Shown here in pieces: positions 10,258 through 21,257 of a stretch of 64,000 nt of DNA. Every line of letters begins with the position of its first letter. Within the stretch, counting starts at the first letter, position 1. Both the position numbers and the translations under genes were made by a program. The notes under the pieces were generated by a model. It did not search any database, was not told the origin of the DNA, and saw nothing but the letters and a program-made list of their open reading frames with translations. Source of the stretch: Metaphire vulgaris (taxonomy: Eukaryota > Annelida > Clitellata > Crassiclitellata > Megascolecidae); contig CM030861.1 of the NCBI GenBank assembly GCA_018105865.1, positions 5,390,684 through 5,454,683 of the forward strand. Direction: 5' to 3'.

Positions 10258-11368
10258 CAGGGGTGTCAAACATACGGACCGCGGGTTGGATACGGCCCGC
10301 GAAAGTTTTTCATCCGGCCAGCGTGTATGTCCTGAATACAAGAAAAAATTTATGCTTAAGCAAAGTTAGTTTATTTAAGGCGTGTTCAAATGCAACAGAT
10401 ATGAAAATCGGAAATTACATCTAGGATACTCAACTTGTAATGCACTGACAAATAAAAATACTTGTATTTTTCATTAAAAGTATACAAAAATGGATTACTA
10501 AAAGTTAGCTATTGTGGCGACCTCGCCACGGATGGCGAGGGTATTATTTATGATTTATTATTAATTACTTACTATCGTTATTAAGTGTTTAATTGCTTAA
10601 CTGTTTAACTTGCTAGTTATTGTTAATAATGTGATTTGTACGAATTTTAATTAAGTTTTAATTCCTGTAAACGGACGAAGACCTCGTGATTAGCTGGTGG
10701 GCTCAGTTTTTGGTGAAAGCGCTTAGGAAACAGATAGACGCCACTGCCCGTCTAGGAGTGAGAGCATAAGAAACCAAGCGTTCTAAGAAGCCGCAACAGA
10801 GGATAGACATCCCCGCTTGTCTTTAAGGGAGCGGAAGACGAGTACGTTACCGAGAATGAAGAGGTGTAACACAAAGTTGAAGCCAGTGACCAAAAACATG
10901 TACAGAAATCGCTTAAGGCGCCGAGACCAAGCGGTGGCCAGCGATAAGAGGATCGAGTTAAAGGGCCTATCAGGAGAGGCCGGAGCCAGGAGAGGCAGAG
11001 AGACGTCAGACGAAGAAAATCGGGACTATGTGTTGAGGAGCGGTCATCCTCATTATGCAGCCTGCCCGGTAGCCGCGGACACCTCATTTGATGACTGTGA
11101 ATTGGAAAGTCAAACAAACGCCGTCGATCAGGCAGATGCGGCGGCGGAAGGCGATCGGGAAACCGAGTGGGCGTTGGGGCCGCCCGACCGCCGCCGCGCG
11201 ACGAGACCGTCAGCCGGGGTCGCCACATTATCAGTCAAATTTTTTATATACTGGTTTGTGTAATAGGCGTACTAATGTTATGTGTTATTGTTATGTAAAA
11301 ATCCGGCCCGCAACAAACAAATAGACAGAAAATGTGGCCCGCGGTACGAAATGATTTTGGCATCCCTG
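10258..11368. mobile_element. hAT-type element, family 4 (CAGGGGTGTCAAA ends), carrying a nested repeat
   Basis: The left end is CAGGGGTGTCAAACATACGG and the right end is an inverted form ending GGCATCCCTG. Both ends contain GGCCCGC-rich subterminal sequence. A second repeat with its own terminal inverted repeats (10513-11227) sits inside. The unit B counterpart spans 21984-36455 because of further insertions. It ends about 100 bp upstream of the TATA box of the Ly6/uPAR gene. Confidence 0.6.
10513..11227 (+). mobile_element. Unclassified repeat with TGTGGCGACC...GGTCGCCACA ends, copy 1
   Basis: Perfect 10-bp inverted termini with TG...CA ends recall an LTR or a small TIR element. It contains an open frame (10817-11263) for a very basic, Arg/Lys-rich segment (LPRMKR, KPVTKNMYRNRLRRRDQAVASDK) followed by an acidic, polar tail. 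The same frame recurs in copies at 35904-36310 and 41821-42183. It has no zinc knuckle, protease or RT motif. It could be the 5' end of a retroelement gag or an unknown element. Relative to copy 2, this copy has an internal deletion near 10700. Confidence 0.5.
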
Positions 11369-11464
11369 ATCTACAGCACGCGTGATCCTTTCGAAGATAA
11401 CGTCAGACCAAATGCATAAAATTAAAACAACACACAATAATCCTCCGCTACCAAACTCTAAGGC

Positions 11465-11471
11465 TATAAAA
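11465..11471 (+). promoter_or_regulatory. TATA box of Ly6/uPAR gene A
   Basis: TATAAAA in the context AAGGCTATAAAAGTCGAGG lies 91 bp upstream of the ATG at 11556. It is identical in sequence and spacing to the one in front of gene B (36556-36562). Confidence 0.6.
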
Positions 11472-11555
11472 GTCGAGGAAATAACGAAGAAGAATCGCAA
11501 AGAATTCGTGAATCTGATTCTTGTTACAGCGATTTGTTCAACCAGCGATTAGAAG

Positions 11556-13759
11556 ATGGATCGTCGATTTGCGTTTGGAGTTCTGAGTCTTCTGCTGATC
11601 GTTTCTATCGCTGAAGGTTTGCATCGGTAGAGTTGTTTTAGAACTACAGTGTACGCTTAGTTGTAATTTGTAAAACCCACTCTCGCTCAGTTCTATGGAA
11701 ATCAATTCTTGCTTCTGACACGATTTCAATATAATTGCACCCTGAAACCTTTATGAGTCTGTGTATCGCGTTTCTTTCAAGGACTTCGTTGCTACACATG
11801 CCTTGGTACTACGGGTTTGTCACCTTGCAATAACAGTGTAGAGTGTGACAATGCGATACTTGCTGAAGACAAGGAATATTGGTGTCATGAAGTAATCGAG
11901 TACAAAGGTGTTCTGTGTAAGTTTTAAGCTATTCGGCCAACATATTTCGTTACTCAGTATGCTTAAGTAGATGTGAGTACGAGCTCGTCGAGCAGCAGGG
12001 GCCTAAAATAAGCTATTTCGTACTGGTTGACGTCGACGTTCACTTCGCTAATTTATCAAACTATTTAAATTATCAAGTTGTAAAGTCTGCAAAGCTCAGG
12101 GAGGACGCTATTTCCCCCCCCCCAAAAAAAAATTGATCTCACCTGAATATTTTTTCTACATCCTTGAAAAATGTAGCCGATTACTATAGCAACAGAAGCG
12201 TTGGATGCGGAGCTCAGAACTTATTCATAAAACGATAATTATTGTCGCTCATGAATTCACATCTGCTTACTACTTTTAGCATTTCAATAAAATCTATGCT
12301 CTAAGTCAAGTATCGTACTTTTGAATAAGTGCCTTACGAATCAGTGGCGTAGCCAAGGGGGTTGAGGTAACCCTAACCCTAATTAACCCTCCTTGGTTGC
12401 TGACGAAAAATTTGTTGCAATGTGTTTTCATAATTTTCTATTTTCGGACGCGGTTTTGGGGGTCAAACCTCTCCCTTGGCGGTCGACTCAAAATAATTTC
12501 TAAGCGCTATAAAATGTAAAAATGTAGGGTGACGACCTTTTTTGCTTGTCGGCACATCTGCAAAAGATAAAGGAAAATGTAGAAGAGGAAAGATGTGATG
12601 ACCTTTCTTTTTGCTTGTCAAGATTTTTAGAAGTTGGTTATTATCAAAACCAAGTTCCCCCTTCCGAAAGCCTAGCTATGCCATTGTTACGAATTATGCT
12701 TTTCCGAAATTAAGAAATGCGAAATGCAGATCTGTTCCATAATCTTCGCTGAAGTTCATGCTTCTCTTGTGCAATTTTTGAGACCCGCAAAGCGAGAATT
12801 AAATCGGAAGGAGCGGTAACAACAGTGGTATGTAAACCTGATGGAAGCGAGCACAAGACCTCAAGGAGTCCTGAAGTTGACTCCAGGGGTATTTGCATAC
12901 CCCTAACACCCTCTCAGACTCCCCTTCAATTTGAGGTCGACACCCCAACATTTGCTAACCTAGCAATGGCATGTATGTGGTATGTACCATAATACCCTAA
13001 ATAGCTCCTGAACACCTCCATCCCCCAATTCGATAAGTAACATCCTCCAACTGTATTTCCGTTGATGACAGTTTGTTTGCTTGTCCGAATTTTCTGAGAG
13101 CTGACAACGTTTTTGTAGCTTGTCAGATTTTATTTTTGAGCTTTGAAAAGTTGAGTTTTTTGGGTTTGTTGCCTGTCAAACTTTATTTTGTTGTGGGATG
13201 ACTTTCTTTCGCGCACCACCAAATTTTACCGACACCCCCACAAATCACCATCCTAGAAATAACCATGGTCGACTCATCCTTCATTCGACGGCAGTGATAA
13301 AAATGATTAGCAATGGTAACAATGTCAAGGTAAAATGCCAAGGTAAATGTTTGACGGAAAAGACTGACTGGCCACACTGTCCACCGATGTGTGGCTTAGC
13401 CACCTATTGATATATTTTATTTGACGTCAGCATATCTGGATCTATCTCGCCTCAGAGCAAGTAGGATCAATATACTCATTAAGACAGTCGTTAAAATGCA
13501 GTTATTCGTAGTAGTAAGTTCTAGTAACACAACATAACTGCCCGGCTGTTACTAAGTTCCGCTGTCGTTTCGTTTAGGCTCAAGACGGGTCGAAGCGAAA
13601 TATCAGACCTGCATTTCCAAGAGAAATTATAATGCTTCACAACCGCCTCAGTGCCAGAAACACCCCGTTCATGATCAAAGTAAGAGCATCTGCCAAGCCT
13701 TTTGTAACACTGACAACTGCAATGAAGGCATTGCCGTCTGCGAGCCGCCTCAGCAATGA
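11556..13759 (+). CDS. Secreted Ly6/uPAR-domain (three-finger) protein, gene A, three exons
   Basis: The exons are 11556-11616, 11782-11916 and 13578-13759 (125 residues plus stop). Both introns are phase 1, with donors GAAG|GTTTGC and CTGT|GTAAGT and acceptors TTTCAAG and CGTTTAG. Exon 1 encodes a signal peptide (MDRRFAF, then a Leu/Val/Ile core, ending IAEG). The mature part starts LRCYTC and has 12 cysteines. It ends with FCNTDNCN, the hallmark of the Ly6/uPAR C-terminus, followed by a short CEPPQQ tail. There is no hydrophobic GPI-attachment tail, so a free secreted protein is expected. Such folds bind receptors or other proteins, but the partner here is unknown. Intron 2 holds two hAT MITEs shared with gene B. 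It is the paralogue of 36647-38787, with unusually diverged exons 2 and 3. The exon model is my own reading, not transcript-supported. Confidence 0.8.
12342..12686. mobile_element. hAT-type MITE, family 2 (CAGTGGCGTAGCCA ends), in Ly6 gene A intron 2
   Basis: The left end is CAGTGGCGTAGCCA and the right end is CTAGCTATGCCATTG. Perfect 8-bp TSDs, ttacgaat, lie at 12334-12341 and 12687-12694. The same insertion exists in gene B (37425-37757), so it predates the duplication. It contains two GACGACCTTTTTTGCTTGTC-like motifs. Confidence 0.85.
12884..13267. mobile_element. hAT-type MITE, family 5 (CAGGGATATTTG ends), in Ly6 gene A intron 2
   Basis: The left end is CAGGGGTATTTGCATACCCC and the right end is CCTAGAAATAACCATG. 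The TSDs gttgactc and gtcgactc match at 7 of 8 positions. The allele in gene B (37954-38313) has perfect TSDs. Confidence 0.8.
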
Positions 13760-13855
13760 AAGCGTCAGCGACGCGATGTGTCGGAAGAACGTCATTTTCG
13801 CTGCAAAGATGAATCAAGCATCAAACCATAACGAAGAAGGATAATTAATTTCGAC

Positions 13856-13861
13856 AATAAA
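13856..13861 (+). terminator. Polyadenylation signal of Ly6/uPAR gene A
   Basis: AATAAA lies about 97 bp after the stop codon and is conserved in gene B (38899-38904). Confidence 0.6.
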
Positions 13862-14286
13862 AAATTTAATGCGCTTTGGAAAACAATTCATAATACGGAT
13901 TTTAAATGTTGCTCATTACGTTAAAGGACATTAGGGATTACTCTTCATCAATAAATCAGTTGAATTTGCATCACATTCGAACAGTTGCGTTAGTAATTAC
14001 TTGAAAGCTGACGGTGAGGCTGAAATGAAATTAATCTGGACATGAAGCCACCATCAACTTTGCCACAAGACAACTCTGTATCTTCATTTAGCGTGAATAG
14101 AATTCACTAAGTGCATCAGCTCATCATCATAGTTGTCACCGTGATCATCATCATCATATTCAACATCATCATCCGTGTTACAAAAGTTTGGCCAACCCTG
14201 CATTACATTGGCGTAGCTAGGAAAAAATATCGACCGGTGCAAACCCACCGTCCCTTTTTCTTCCCTTCTTTCCCCCTTTTTTCTCT

Positions 14287-14346
14287 CTCCTCCTCTCCCT
14301 TCCCTCCTCCCCTTTTTAATGGGGAGGAGGGAAGGGAGAGGAGGAG
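14287..14346. repeat. Perfect 26-bp polypurine/polypyrimidine inverted repeat
   Basis: The pyrimidine arm 14287-14312 (CTCCTCCTCTCCC...) is the exact reverse complement of 14321-14346, across an 8-nt TTTTTAAT loop. Confidence 0.9.
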
Positions 14347-14947
14347 ATTACCCCCGGAAATAACCCGGAGATAACCCTCGGAAAAAAAATTAAAAAATCA
14401 CAAATGCCTGCATGTGAATGTTAGCGCATTTTAGACACTCAAAAGACACTATTGGGGTGTAGGATGTAAGCCTACAACATTTTTCTCTGTGATTGTGAAC
14501 GTTAAAAATTTCTTGTTCACTTCTCGAGTAGAGAAGCTTTTATCATAATGTACAACACGTTCTATAGGCCTACACAGTATCAGACGTCATAGACTCATTG
14601 CGTCTAGCTTTTGAAGCGAAATTCACGATTATTGCAATTTCGCAATACATGTTTCAATTATCGATTAATTATTTAGAGCATTGTTGACTTACAGTAGGCC
14701 TACCTGCTATCTGCATCAGTTTCACGGCCTACTATACGGCTGGCATCGTAGTTATCAAATTGTGGAAAATGACATTTTATAATACAAAGTACATAGGGTT
14801 ACCATAATTGTCAGACGGAAAAAGAGGAACTTTCCGGGACCCTGGTCAGAAGAAGTAGTCGCGGACTCGCGGTATTTGAAGAAAGTCGTCAAATCGGGAA
14901 AATATTAGGTGCCCAACAAATACTAAGAAAATTACTAAAATTTACAA

Positions 14948-15333
14948 GGGGCTGTCCATTAATTATGAAAACAATTTTCTGTTAATCTGCCACCCCTATG
15001 TCATCAACAGTCAAATTTCAGTTACCCCCAATAATTATGCTCAAAACTTTTTATCAGCTCAGATCAATGACAGGTCCCAATATGCGATAACGTTTATTAT
15101 TTTTAGGGTGATGACCATTTTTACCATTTTTGTTGATCGAGTGTCAAAATGTGGTGTTGCGTGATCTTTTTGTCATGCTTTTTTCCATTGTAGAAAGTAG
15201 TATTCCATGAAATTTCCTTTTTATTATTTGTAAAAATTGAAATTGTTAACGTCAACTTCTCTTGAGTCCCCTGTCGCAACTGTCACCGGTTTTTCAACTC
15301 CCCTAATATTGTTGACGTAATTAATGGACAGCA
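14948..15333. mobile_element. PIF/Harbinger-type MITE (GGGGCTGTCCATTAATTA ends), degraded
   Basis: The left end is GGGGCTGTCCATTAATTATG and the right end is GTTGACGTAATTAATGGACAG. The family is the same as 44999-45412 and 48896-49316. The outermost right bases and the TSD are lost. Confidence 0.65.
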
Positions 15334-16192
15334 ATTTAAGATCTGTAGTGAATGATGCCTATCTCATTCTGAGTCATTATTATCAATAATTATAGTCAAA
15401 TTGCGCATGGGCTGAGGCTTGGAGACGGACAAAAACGCCTGTTAATACAGTTAATATATAGTATTCCATACGCTAAATATCAGGAGGACCAAAACCCGGA
15501 CAAACCCGGACTTTGTCTGAAAATCGTCCGGAAGAGGACAGGGGTCCAAAACAAAGGACATGATTGGGGAAACCCGGACGTATGGTAACCCTATCATTCA
15601 GCATTAGAAGTGCCAGCCATCATCAACTTGATTTCGGAGGGATATCAAAACGTATGTCAGAAGAATGGAGATAGGGGCTATCCTATTTCAACGAAGCAGT
15701 GACACGTGGGGAAAACCATTCCTCCCCAACTGAAACACTGAAATAATATTAATAATAAAATATACGCCAATCCTGAACTAGGAAAATGTAGCTATTCTGT
15801 TTGTCTTGCCATCGTATGCCATCGACACAGCGGGGATCTTCTGTTCGGAGATTAGATAGTAGAGGCTGGCAGCCTTTATCAGCTCAGTCCACTGGGGGTC
15901 ATGCCAGATGCTATGCGATAACGACGTGACTATTAATTAACGCAGCACAGATTGAACTTGCCCGACTGGAGAAGTCAGTCTGGCGCGAAAAGTTGTAACT
16001 AACCAGTTGCAGTCTTGTAGAACCTACAATACCAGGTCTACCCCTAATAAATATTTCAACATTTTTGACATTGATTTTTTTTGCTGACAAGTGGCCCCAT
16101 GGCAGTCCGACCGGCGCAATTGTGCACCGGTTTGCACGAATAAAATTGACGCTATTGCACTGCTAATTATGACGGCAATTTCAATAAAAATA

Positions 16193-16262
16193 GGAAGATG
16201 ATCGACGATTATATTAAGCCTATGCGGTCTTCCTACTTTAGTTTCCGCCAGTGAATGTTTGC
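16193..16262 (+). pseudogene. Exon-1 remnant of a third Ly6/uPAR gene, unit A copy
   Basis: AGGAAGATGATCGACGATTA aligns with the start region of Ly6 exon 1 but has lost a base after the ATG, which breaks the frame. The match with the better preserved unit B copy (41135-41195) continues through TTTCCGCCAGTGAATGTTTG and the following intron-like sequence. No exon 2 or 3 follows. Confidence 0.55.
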
Positions 16263-16288
16263 ATAGGTGGGATCATTTAGAGCTAAGT

Positions 16289-16300
16289 TTACTTGTAAAA
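16289..16300 (+). other. Empty target site of the SINE present in unit B
   Basis: A single TTACTTGTAAAA stands here. In unit B the same 12-mer flanks the SINE on both sides (41229-41240 and 41505-41516). Confidence 0.75.
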
Positions 16301-16813
16301 GTCTCTTTTAGAGATTCTATGAGAGCATTATGAGTAGGAATGGCTCGTCAGGCTTGGTAGGCAATCGTCCTAAGAGAAAACTACTCAAAACAAATCACTC
16401 AAGATTGGGGGCAGCAGCCCAACCAGGGATATCTGTATAGAAGTGCTTGGCACATCCATGTGATTACTGGTGGAGGGATATCTATCAGGCAAGTCCGTAA
16501 AATTTTCAGTTGAGGGGCTATCAGTTTCACAAATCTATAGATACTTATCGTTCCTGACGATTGCATTTCCTCGATTAATATTTCCTCCAATAAAATTTTT
16601 ATAATAAAAGTAATAATATTAATAATAAAATGTAGTGTCAACGTCTCATAAGATGACTTTCAAGACTATTCGATATCCAGACCTTCTTGTAATCTTATGC
16701 AAAAGAAAAAGTCTGAAACACAAAAGTGTGGCACAGTACTGTATATTGTTGTGGGTTATAGAGTCTTAACTTTAGCTATACTCAAAACGTCATAATCGTA
16801 GAAAATGCTTATG

Positions 16814-17276
16814 CGGGGCGTCATTTTGGGGGCTGGGGCCGTGGCACACCCAAGAAAACGAAAAAAATAATTTATAATGTATTAATGTGCAAAATATCGC
16901 AAAAATTGCCAAAAATTTGCCAAAAAATATATAAAAATTGCAAATTTGCCCAAATTTGCTCAAAAATTGTGAAAAATTTGCAAAAAATTCCCTAAAATTT
17001 GCAAAATGTGCCTAACATTTGCTAAAAAAGTGCCTAAAATTTGCTAAAAAATTTCCTAAAATTTGCTAAAATTTGCCTAAAGTTTGCAAAATTGCCTAAA
17101 ATTTGCAAAATTGTCTAAAATTTCCAAAAATTGCCTAAAATTTGTTCAAATTGCCTAAAATTTGCACACATTGCCTAAAATTTTGCACAAATTTGCCAAA
17201 ATTTGCCAAAAATTTGGCAAAAAAATTATCTTGCTGCAACAAGAAAAGTGTGAAGTGGCGCTACTGTGCATATGCC
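16814..17276. mobile_element. hAT-type MITE, family 6, unit B copy with expanded internal repeat
   Basis: The ends are CGGGGCGTCATTTT and GTGGCGCTACTG, flanked by tgcttatg and tgcatatg. The internal TTGCCTAAAATTTGC array makes this copy 463 bp against 309 bp in unit A. Confidence 0.75.
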
Positions 17277-17297
17277 GACCGATAATCATATTCACAG

Positions 17298-17310
17298 AGA
17301 GAGAGAGAGA

Positions 17311-17342
<32 letters not shown>

Positions 17343-17345
17343 AAA
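17298..17345. repeat. (GA)n/(GT)n compound microsatellite
   Basis: GAGAGAGAGA is followed by about ten GT units and then GA again. Confidence 0.9.
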
Positions 17346-17562
17346 GAGATTGTAGTAAGTGATAAAATGTTAGGAGAGATTTTGCCTTTGAAACTTCAAA
17401 ATCACCTTTCAAATCCGAGCACTGAAATTGTTTGCATTGAACCGCGCCTCTTTCCTTTTATCAAAGTCAATTCAGGCCTGGATTTTGGATAGAACACTGC
17501 GTTAAGTTCAATCGCAAAGTTAATCTGTGTTCTTTTTCAGCGGCGCTTTTTACCTGGTACCC

Positions 17563-17835
17563 ATGGAAAGCGTCAACGAAACATCGTTCAGTTCAACCAA
17601 TCCATTTAACGAGTCATCATTCACAAACTACAGAGGAAAACCTTTGCGCACGAAGATTATCTACTGCGCCATATCAACGTTCGGATTCATCTCAAACGTG
17701 TTCGTGATCGCCGTCATATTACTCTATCGACCAATGAGGAAACAACTGACGAACGTTTTCATCGTCAACCAGAGTTCGATGGACGCCGCAGCGGCGGTCT
17801 TTCTCTTTCTCTCCGTAGTTGCTGATACGAGGTAG
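17563..17835 (+). pseudogene. GPCR pseudogene, unit B copy of receptor 1
   Basis: It starts with the same acceptor and ATG as receptor 1 and is nearly identical through TM1 and TM2 (NPFNESSF and NYRGKP replace NLFNESSF and SYRGKP). It then jumps from the residue after ADTR directly to the last codons of the gene. The missing stretch corresponds to 4012-4745 (734 bp) of the intact gene. The join shares a 2-bp TA, shifts the frame and makes an immediate TAG. What remains is 91 residues without TM3-TM7. The 3'UTR is still recognisable after 17836 and is interrupted by a MITE at 17957. Confidence 0.92.
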
Positions 17836-17956
17836 CGGCAGCACTCAAGCTGCGTGCCATTAGAATGGAAAGCCCAGTTTGGATGATTTCGACTGCTCGC
17901 AGTAAATGGCAGCACTTTGCACTATGAAAAATGACAACGCGTACAGATTAGATTAG

Positions 17957-18295
17957 CAGTGACGGTTCCACTTGGGGGAAGAGCGGAGATGCATCCAACC
18001 TACCGGACTTCCGGCCTTATGTTTTTTGCTTGTGAAACCCATTTTTGGGTAAAGGTCTAGTAAAACTACGGGGGAATACTGCGGATTACATATTTTGTTT
18101 GTCAACCTTTTTTCGAGGTAAAAAGTGTAATAAAATTAATAAAATAAAATACAATTTTTTGGAATTAGGGATACAATTTCTGTTTGTCAGCCTTTTTGGG
18201 TGTTTATTGATTTTTCCTTCTATTTTCATCTCCCCCCACCAATTTCCTATGAATTCATTTCATACTCTCAGCAAGAAATTCTGGAACCGCCACTG
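17957..18295. mobile_element. hAT-type MITE, family 1, with empty site in unit A
   Basis: The left end is CAGTGACGGTTCCA and the right end is TGGAACCGCCACTG. TSDs tagattag (17949-17956) and tatattag (18296-18303) differ at one base. Unit A has a single tagattag at 4860-4867, so this insertion followed the duplication. Confidence 0.85.
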
Positions 18296-18955
18296 TATAT
18301 TAGAATAGGTTCATAGCTCCCAAAATGGACCGTCGCGTGACTTTGGGAACCCCCTGCATCTTTTCGATATTGTGACCCTAATATCCCTATATTCAAAGTT
18401 CTTACTGTTTCCATAGTCTACGTTTACTTTAAAACGCTAAGACCAATAAGAATAAAATTGCATTTATTCACGCTATTTAACGTTTCACTTAAAGATGAAC
18501 GCGGCTGTGTTGATTTTTTGCGAAAGCAAGTAATCGAGCTCTGAAAACTAAGTTCATGTTCTTCTCATCATCCGATCCTGACCATAGCAAAAATATTATA
18601 ACTTGTACTGGAGAAACTGTTCAATCACAAGTATATGTAAACTCTTCCTAAAGTACTTCAAAAAGTGATTGGAATTAAGCCCCACTTGCCCTTCCTTGCA
18701 CACAGTGATCCCCTTTTCAAACATCCAGTCATAAAGTTCGAGCTCATTCTTTGGCCTATGCAGAAAGTTCTCGCCTGTTTTTGTCCCAAACGCTCCAAGA
18801 GACAGGACGATTAAGTCACGGTGCATTGGTGAGATGGATTTATACTTCCATGGATGATTACCCCCAAGTCTCTTTCTTTTTCTTTTGTGTTTAGAACGCT
18901 TCCCCTAAAGAATATTCATTACCATTATTAGTATTCCCAACATGCATTACTGAAC

Positions 18956-20050
18956 ATTTATCGATATTAAAAAGCATATGCCAGTCCACAGACCACTGAA
19001 ACAATTTCCTACGATCCTCCTTTAACTTTTAGCATCCTCCGAATCCTCCGAGTCTATATTTCTGCATGTCTTTGGATCATCGGCAAACTTTAAAAATTTG
19101 GATAGTAATCCTTCATCGATATCATTTATATATAATAGAAAGAGCAATGGTCCAAGAACTAAGCCCTGAGGAAATCCACTAATAACTCTTGCCCATTCCG
19201 AATGGACTTCCCTGATGCCAAATTTCTGTCTTCTTCTTTCAACCAATTTCGAATACACCTGAGAATATTGTCCCGCATTCCACAGGACTTCAATTTGGCA
19301 GTCAGCCTTATGTGGGGCACTTTATCAAAAGCTTTGGCAAAATCTAAATATTTTATGTCTACTGCCTTGCCCTCATCTAGCTTATCAAAGCCTCTTCAAG
19401 AAAGTCCAACAGGTTGGTCAGGCATGAACGCTCCTTTGTAAATCCATGCTGACTATCTTGAGCAATTTTATGCCTAGTCAAATGTTCCAAAATGACTTAT
19501 GTCAGTATTTTCCCATAGCTTTACAGATTACAGAAGTTAGGCTCACTGGTCTGTAACTGCTTGTTTCACTTCGTTTCCCTTCTTGAATAGTGGGCTGACT
19601 AATGCCTCTCTCCAGTCTTGTGGGTGGTACTTCTCCAGTTCTGAGTGATTCATTGATTATCAATGAAATTGCCTGTCCTAATTCATTTCGAACATCATAA
19701 AGAAACTTCGGATGTAAGCCATCTAATCCTGGGCTCTTGTCTGTCTTTAAATTGGTCAAAACCTTGATAACACATTCGTTTGTACACACTACACACTATA
19801 TCTGTTAGGATTTCTTCTTAGTTTTCAATTTTGGCTTCTGGAAAAGTATTTGTATTTTCTACATCCTGCGTTGTCCAAGAGAGGACCGACTGCGTCCTTT
19901 CGCCTCAACTTTCTATTACAATATTTGTAGAAACTTTTACCGTTCTGTTTTATATTTTTCCCAACCTGCCTTCAAAATTTGCAATAGCCATCTTGTTAGT
20001 AACTGCCGACGCCATGGTCTTTCTGTATCCGGCGTTTCCCATTCTACATG
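18956..20050 (-). mobile_element. CR1-like LINE fragment, unit B copy
   Basis: This is the longer version of 6948-7975. Frames at 19502-19789 carry KSPGLDGLHPKFLYDVRNE and SSYRPVSLTSVICK. The frame at 19022-19258 carries SGFPQGLVLGPLLFLLYIND and LKFADD, the RT palm motif. Frameshifts and a missing endonuclease mark it as dead. Confidence 0.85.
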
Positions 20051-20531
20051 TATGGGTTGGAAGATGGCAGTCGTTGATTACTGCACTTGTGGCAAGTCAG
20101 ATGATCAGACAGGTCAGTCAGATCGGCGGGAAGCAAAGGCTTAGGCTTAGGCTACTTGTTTGGGCCAAAGCTGTTTTGTTATCTAACATGTTGCTTCAGA
20201 GCGCCCGTGAATAAGCCGGTGCACCGCGCCAAGCTTTCGGGCAGCGCTAGGGAAAAATCGTGTTTATTTACTTATTCCAGGACCAGAAATCGAATGTTGC
20301 TAACAACGTTAAAGGTAGGCCTAATAACAGATATCTTCACGGAATTATTGGTTGAGGGACGGAAGATGGTAAAGCGGGTTACGCCCGAGAGCGAGATGCT
20401 GACGGAGCGAGGGATTCAAGCCATGTTGGCTTTCACACAGGCAGTAATGCCTACTAAGCCACTCTAAATCACCCTATAGTTTTTGAACCAATGCAGATGC
20501 TCTTACATGTAGATGTTTCAAACAACTGCAG

Positions 20532-20825
20532 CAGTGTTTTATCCAGACTCCAGGTCTTCGCGGGGGGATGGAGAAATTTACTTGGATGGAGGAAGGATGG
20601 AGAATTTTTTGGGAGGGGGACTTTGGATGGACAGAAGAGTCATTTCACTGTTTTGGTTCAACCAAGTGCAAAAAAAATTGACGACCTTTTTTCACTGCTG
20701 AAATTTTTGGAAGCACTCCTTTAGGGGACTAAAATAACACAAACATAGCCCTAACCCTAAACCCCCCCAAATGACGTCCCTGGGGGCTATCTCTCCCTAC
20801 CAGGCCTGAATAGATAGAACACTTT
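20532..20825. mobile_element. hAT-type MITE, family 3, unit B copy
   Basis: The left end is CAGTGTTTTATCCAGACTCC and the right end is degraded (CAGGCCTGAATAGATAGAAC). It is longer than the unit A copy and contains GACGACCTTTTTTCACTG-like sequence. Confidence 0.55.
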
Positions 20826-21257
20826 AGATGTTTACACTGAAACAATTATCATAGAATTAAAATGCAGCATACTTTTAGAACACGGCCTCTTGCTTTCATA
20901 TATGAGAATTACTATAGCGAGCGTGAAACTTAATAGGCAACAGCCGAGGTTTAGAATATAACGTTGCCCATACGTTCGGTGTCTTTTACACGTCAATGAT
21001 TAATGATTCGGCACGTAACGACCCACTTACTAGACGTCTTTGATAATATAATTATTAATCGATTCAGTAGTGAAGCTCTTTTGATGCATCCGCCGCCGAT
21101 ACCTAATCAGACAAAGACTATCCAGCGATTACAATGACATGGCGTTGTAAAATTTATATTTAGGGCCTATCGCAACAGACTGCTTTCCTTCTACGGAGGC
21201 GCGTGCGTGCTACTGCGTTTAGTGCATGCGCGTAAGGCTTACATCTCGTTAAAGCGT

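Larger units (their letters stand above)
14206..16160. mobile_element. About 2-kb insertion flanked by hAT-like ends, unit A only
   Basis: The sequence leading to 14205 (TTTGGCC...CCTGCATTA) resumes near 16160 (CTAATTATGACGGCAATTTC). It is continuous in unit B at about 41085-41115. The insert begins CATTGGCGTAGCTAGG and ends GACGCTATTGCACTG. It contains the polypurine palindrome (14287-14346) and a degraded PIF/Harbinger MITE. No transposase was recognised. Confidence 0.5.
2680..16330 (+). repeat. Segmental duplication, unit A (head-to-tail with unit B)
   Basis: Unit A begins at GGCAAGTCCGTA near 2680 and ends near 16330 at AGAGATTCTAT. The same landmarks reappear in the same order in 16490-41540: GPCR, minisatellite start, CR1-like LINE, family 3 and family 1 MITEs, family 4 hAT element, Ly6/uPAR gene, third Ly6 exon-1 remnant. 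Aligned non-coding stretches look about 95% identical by eye. Unit A alone keeps the 5.4-6.9 kb block and an insertion at 14.2-16.16 kb. Confidence 0.85.

Noticed and set aside
10817..11263. 148-residue basic frame as a host gene
   Set aside because: It lies inside a repeat present three times in the window with inverted ends, so it is treated as repeat-derived.
11556..13759. Reading the three-finger proteins as venom toxins
   Set aside because: The Ly6/uPAR pattern is common to many non-toxic secreted proteins, and nothing in the sequence points to toxicity.
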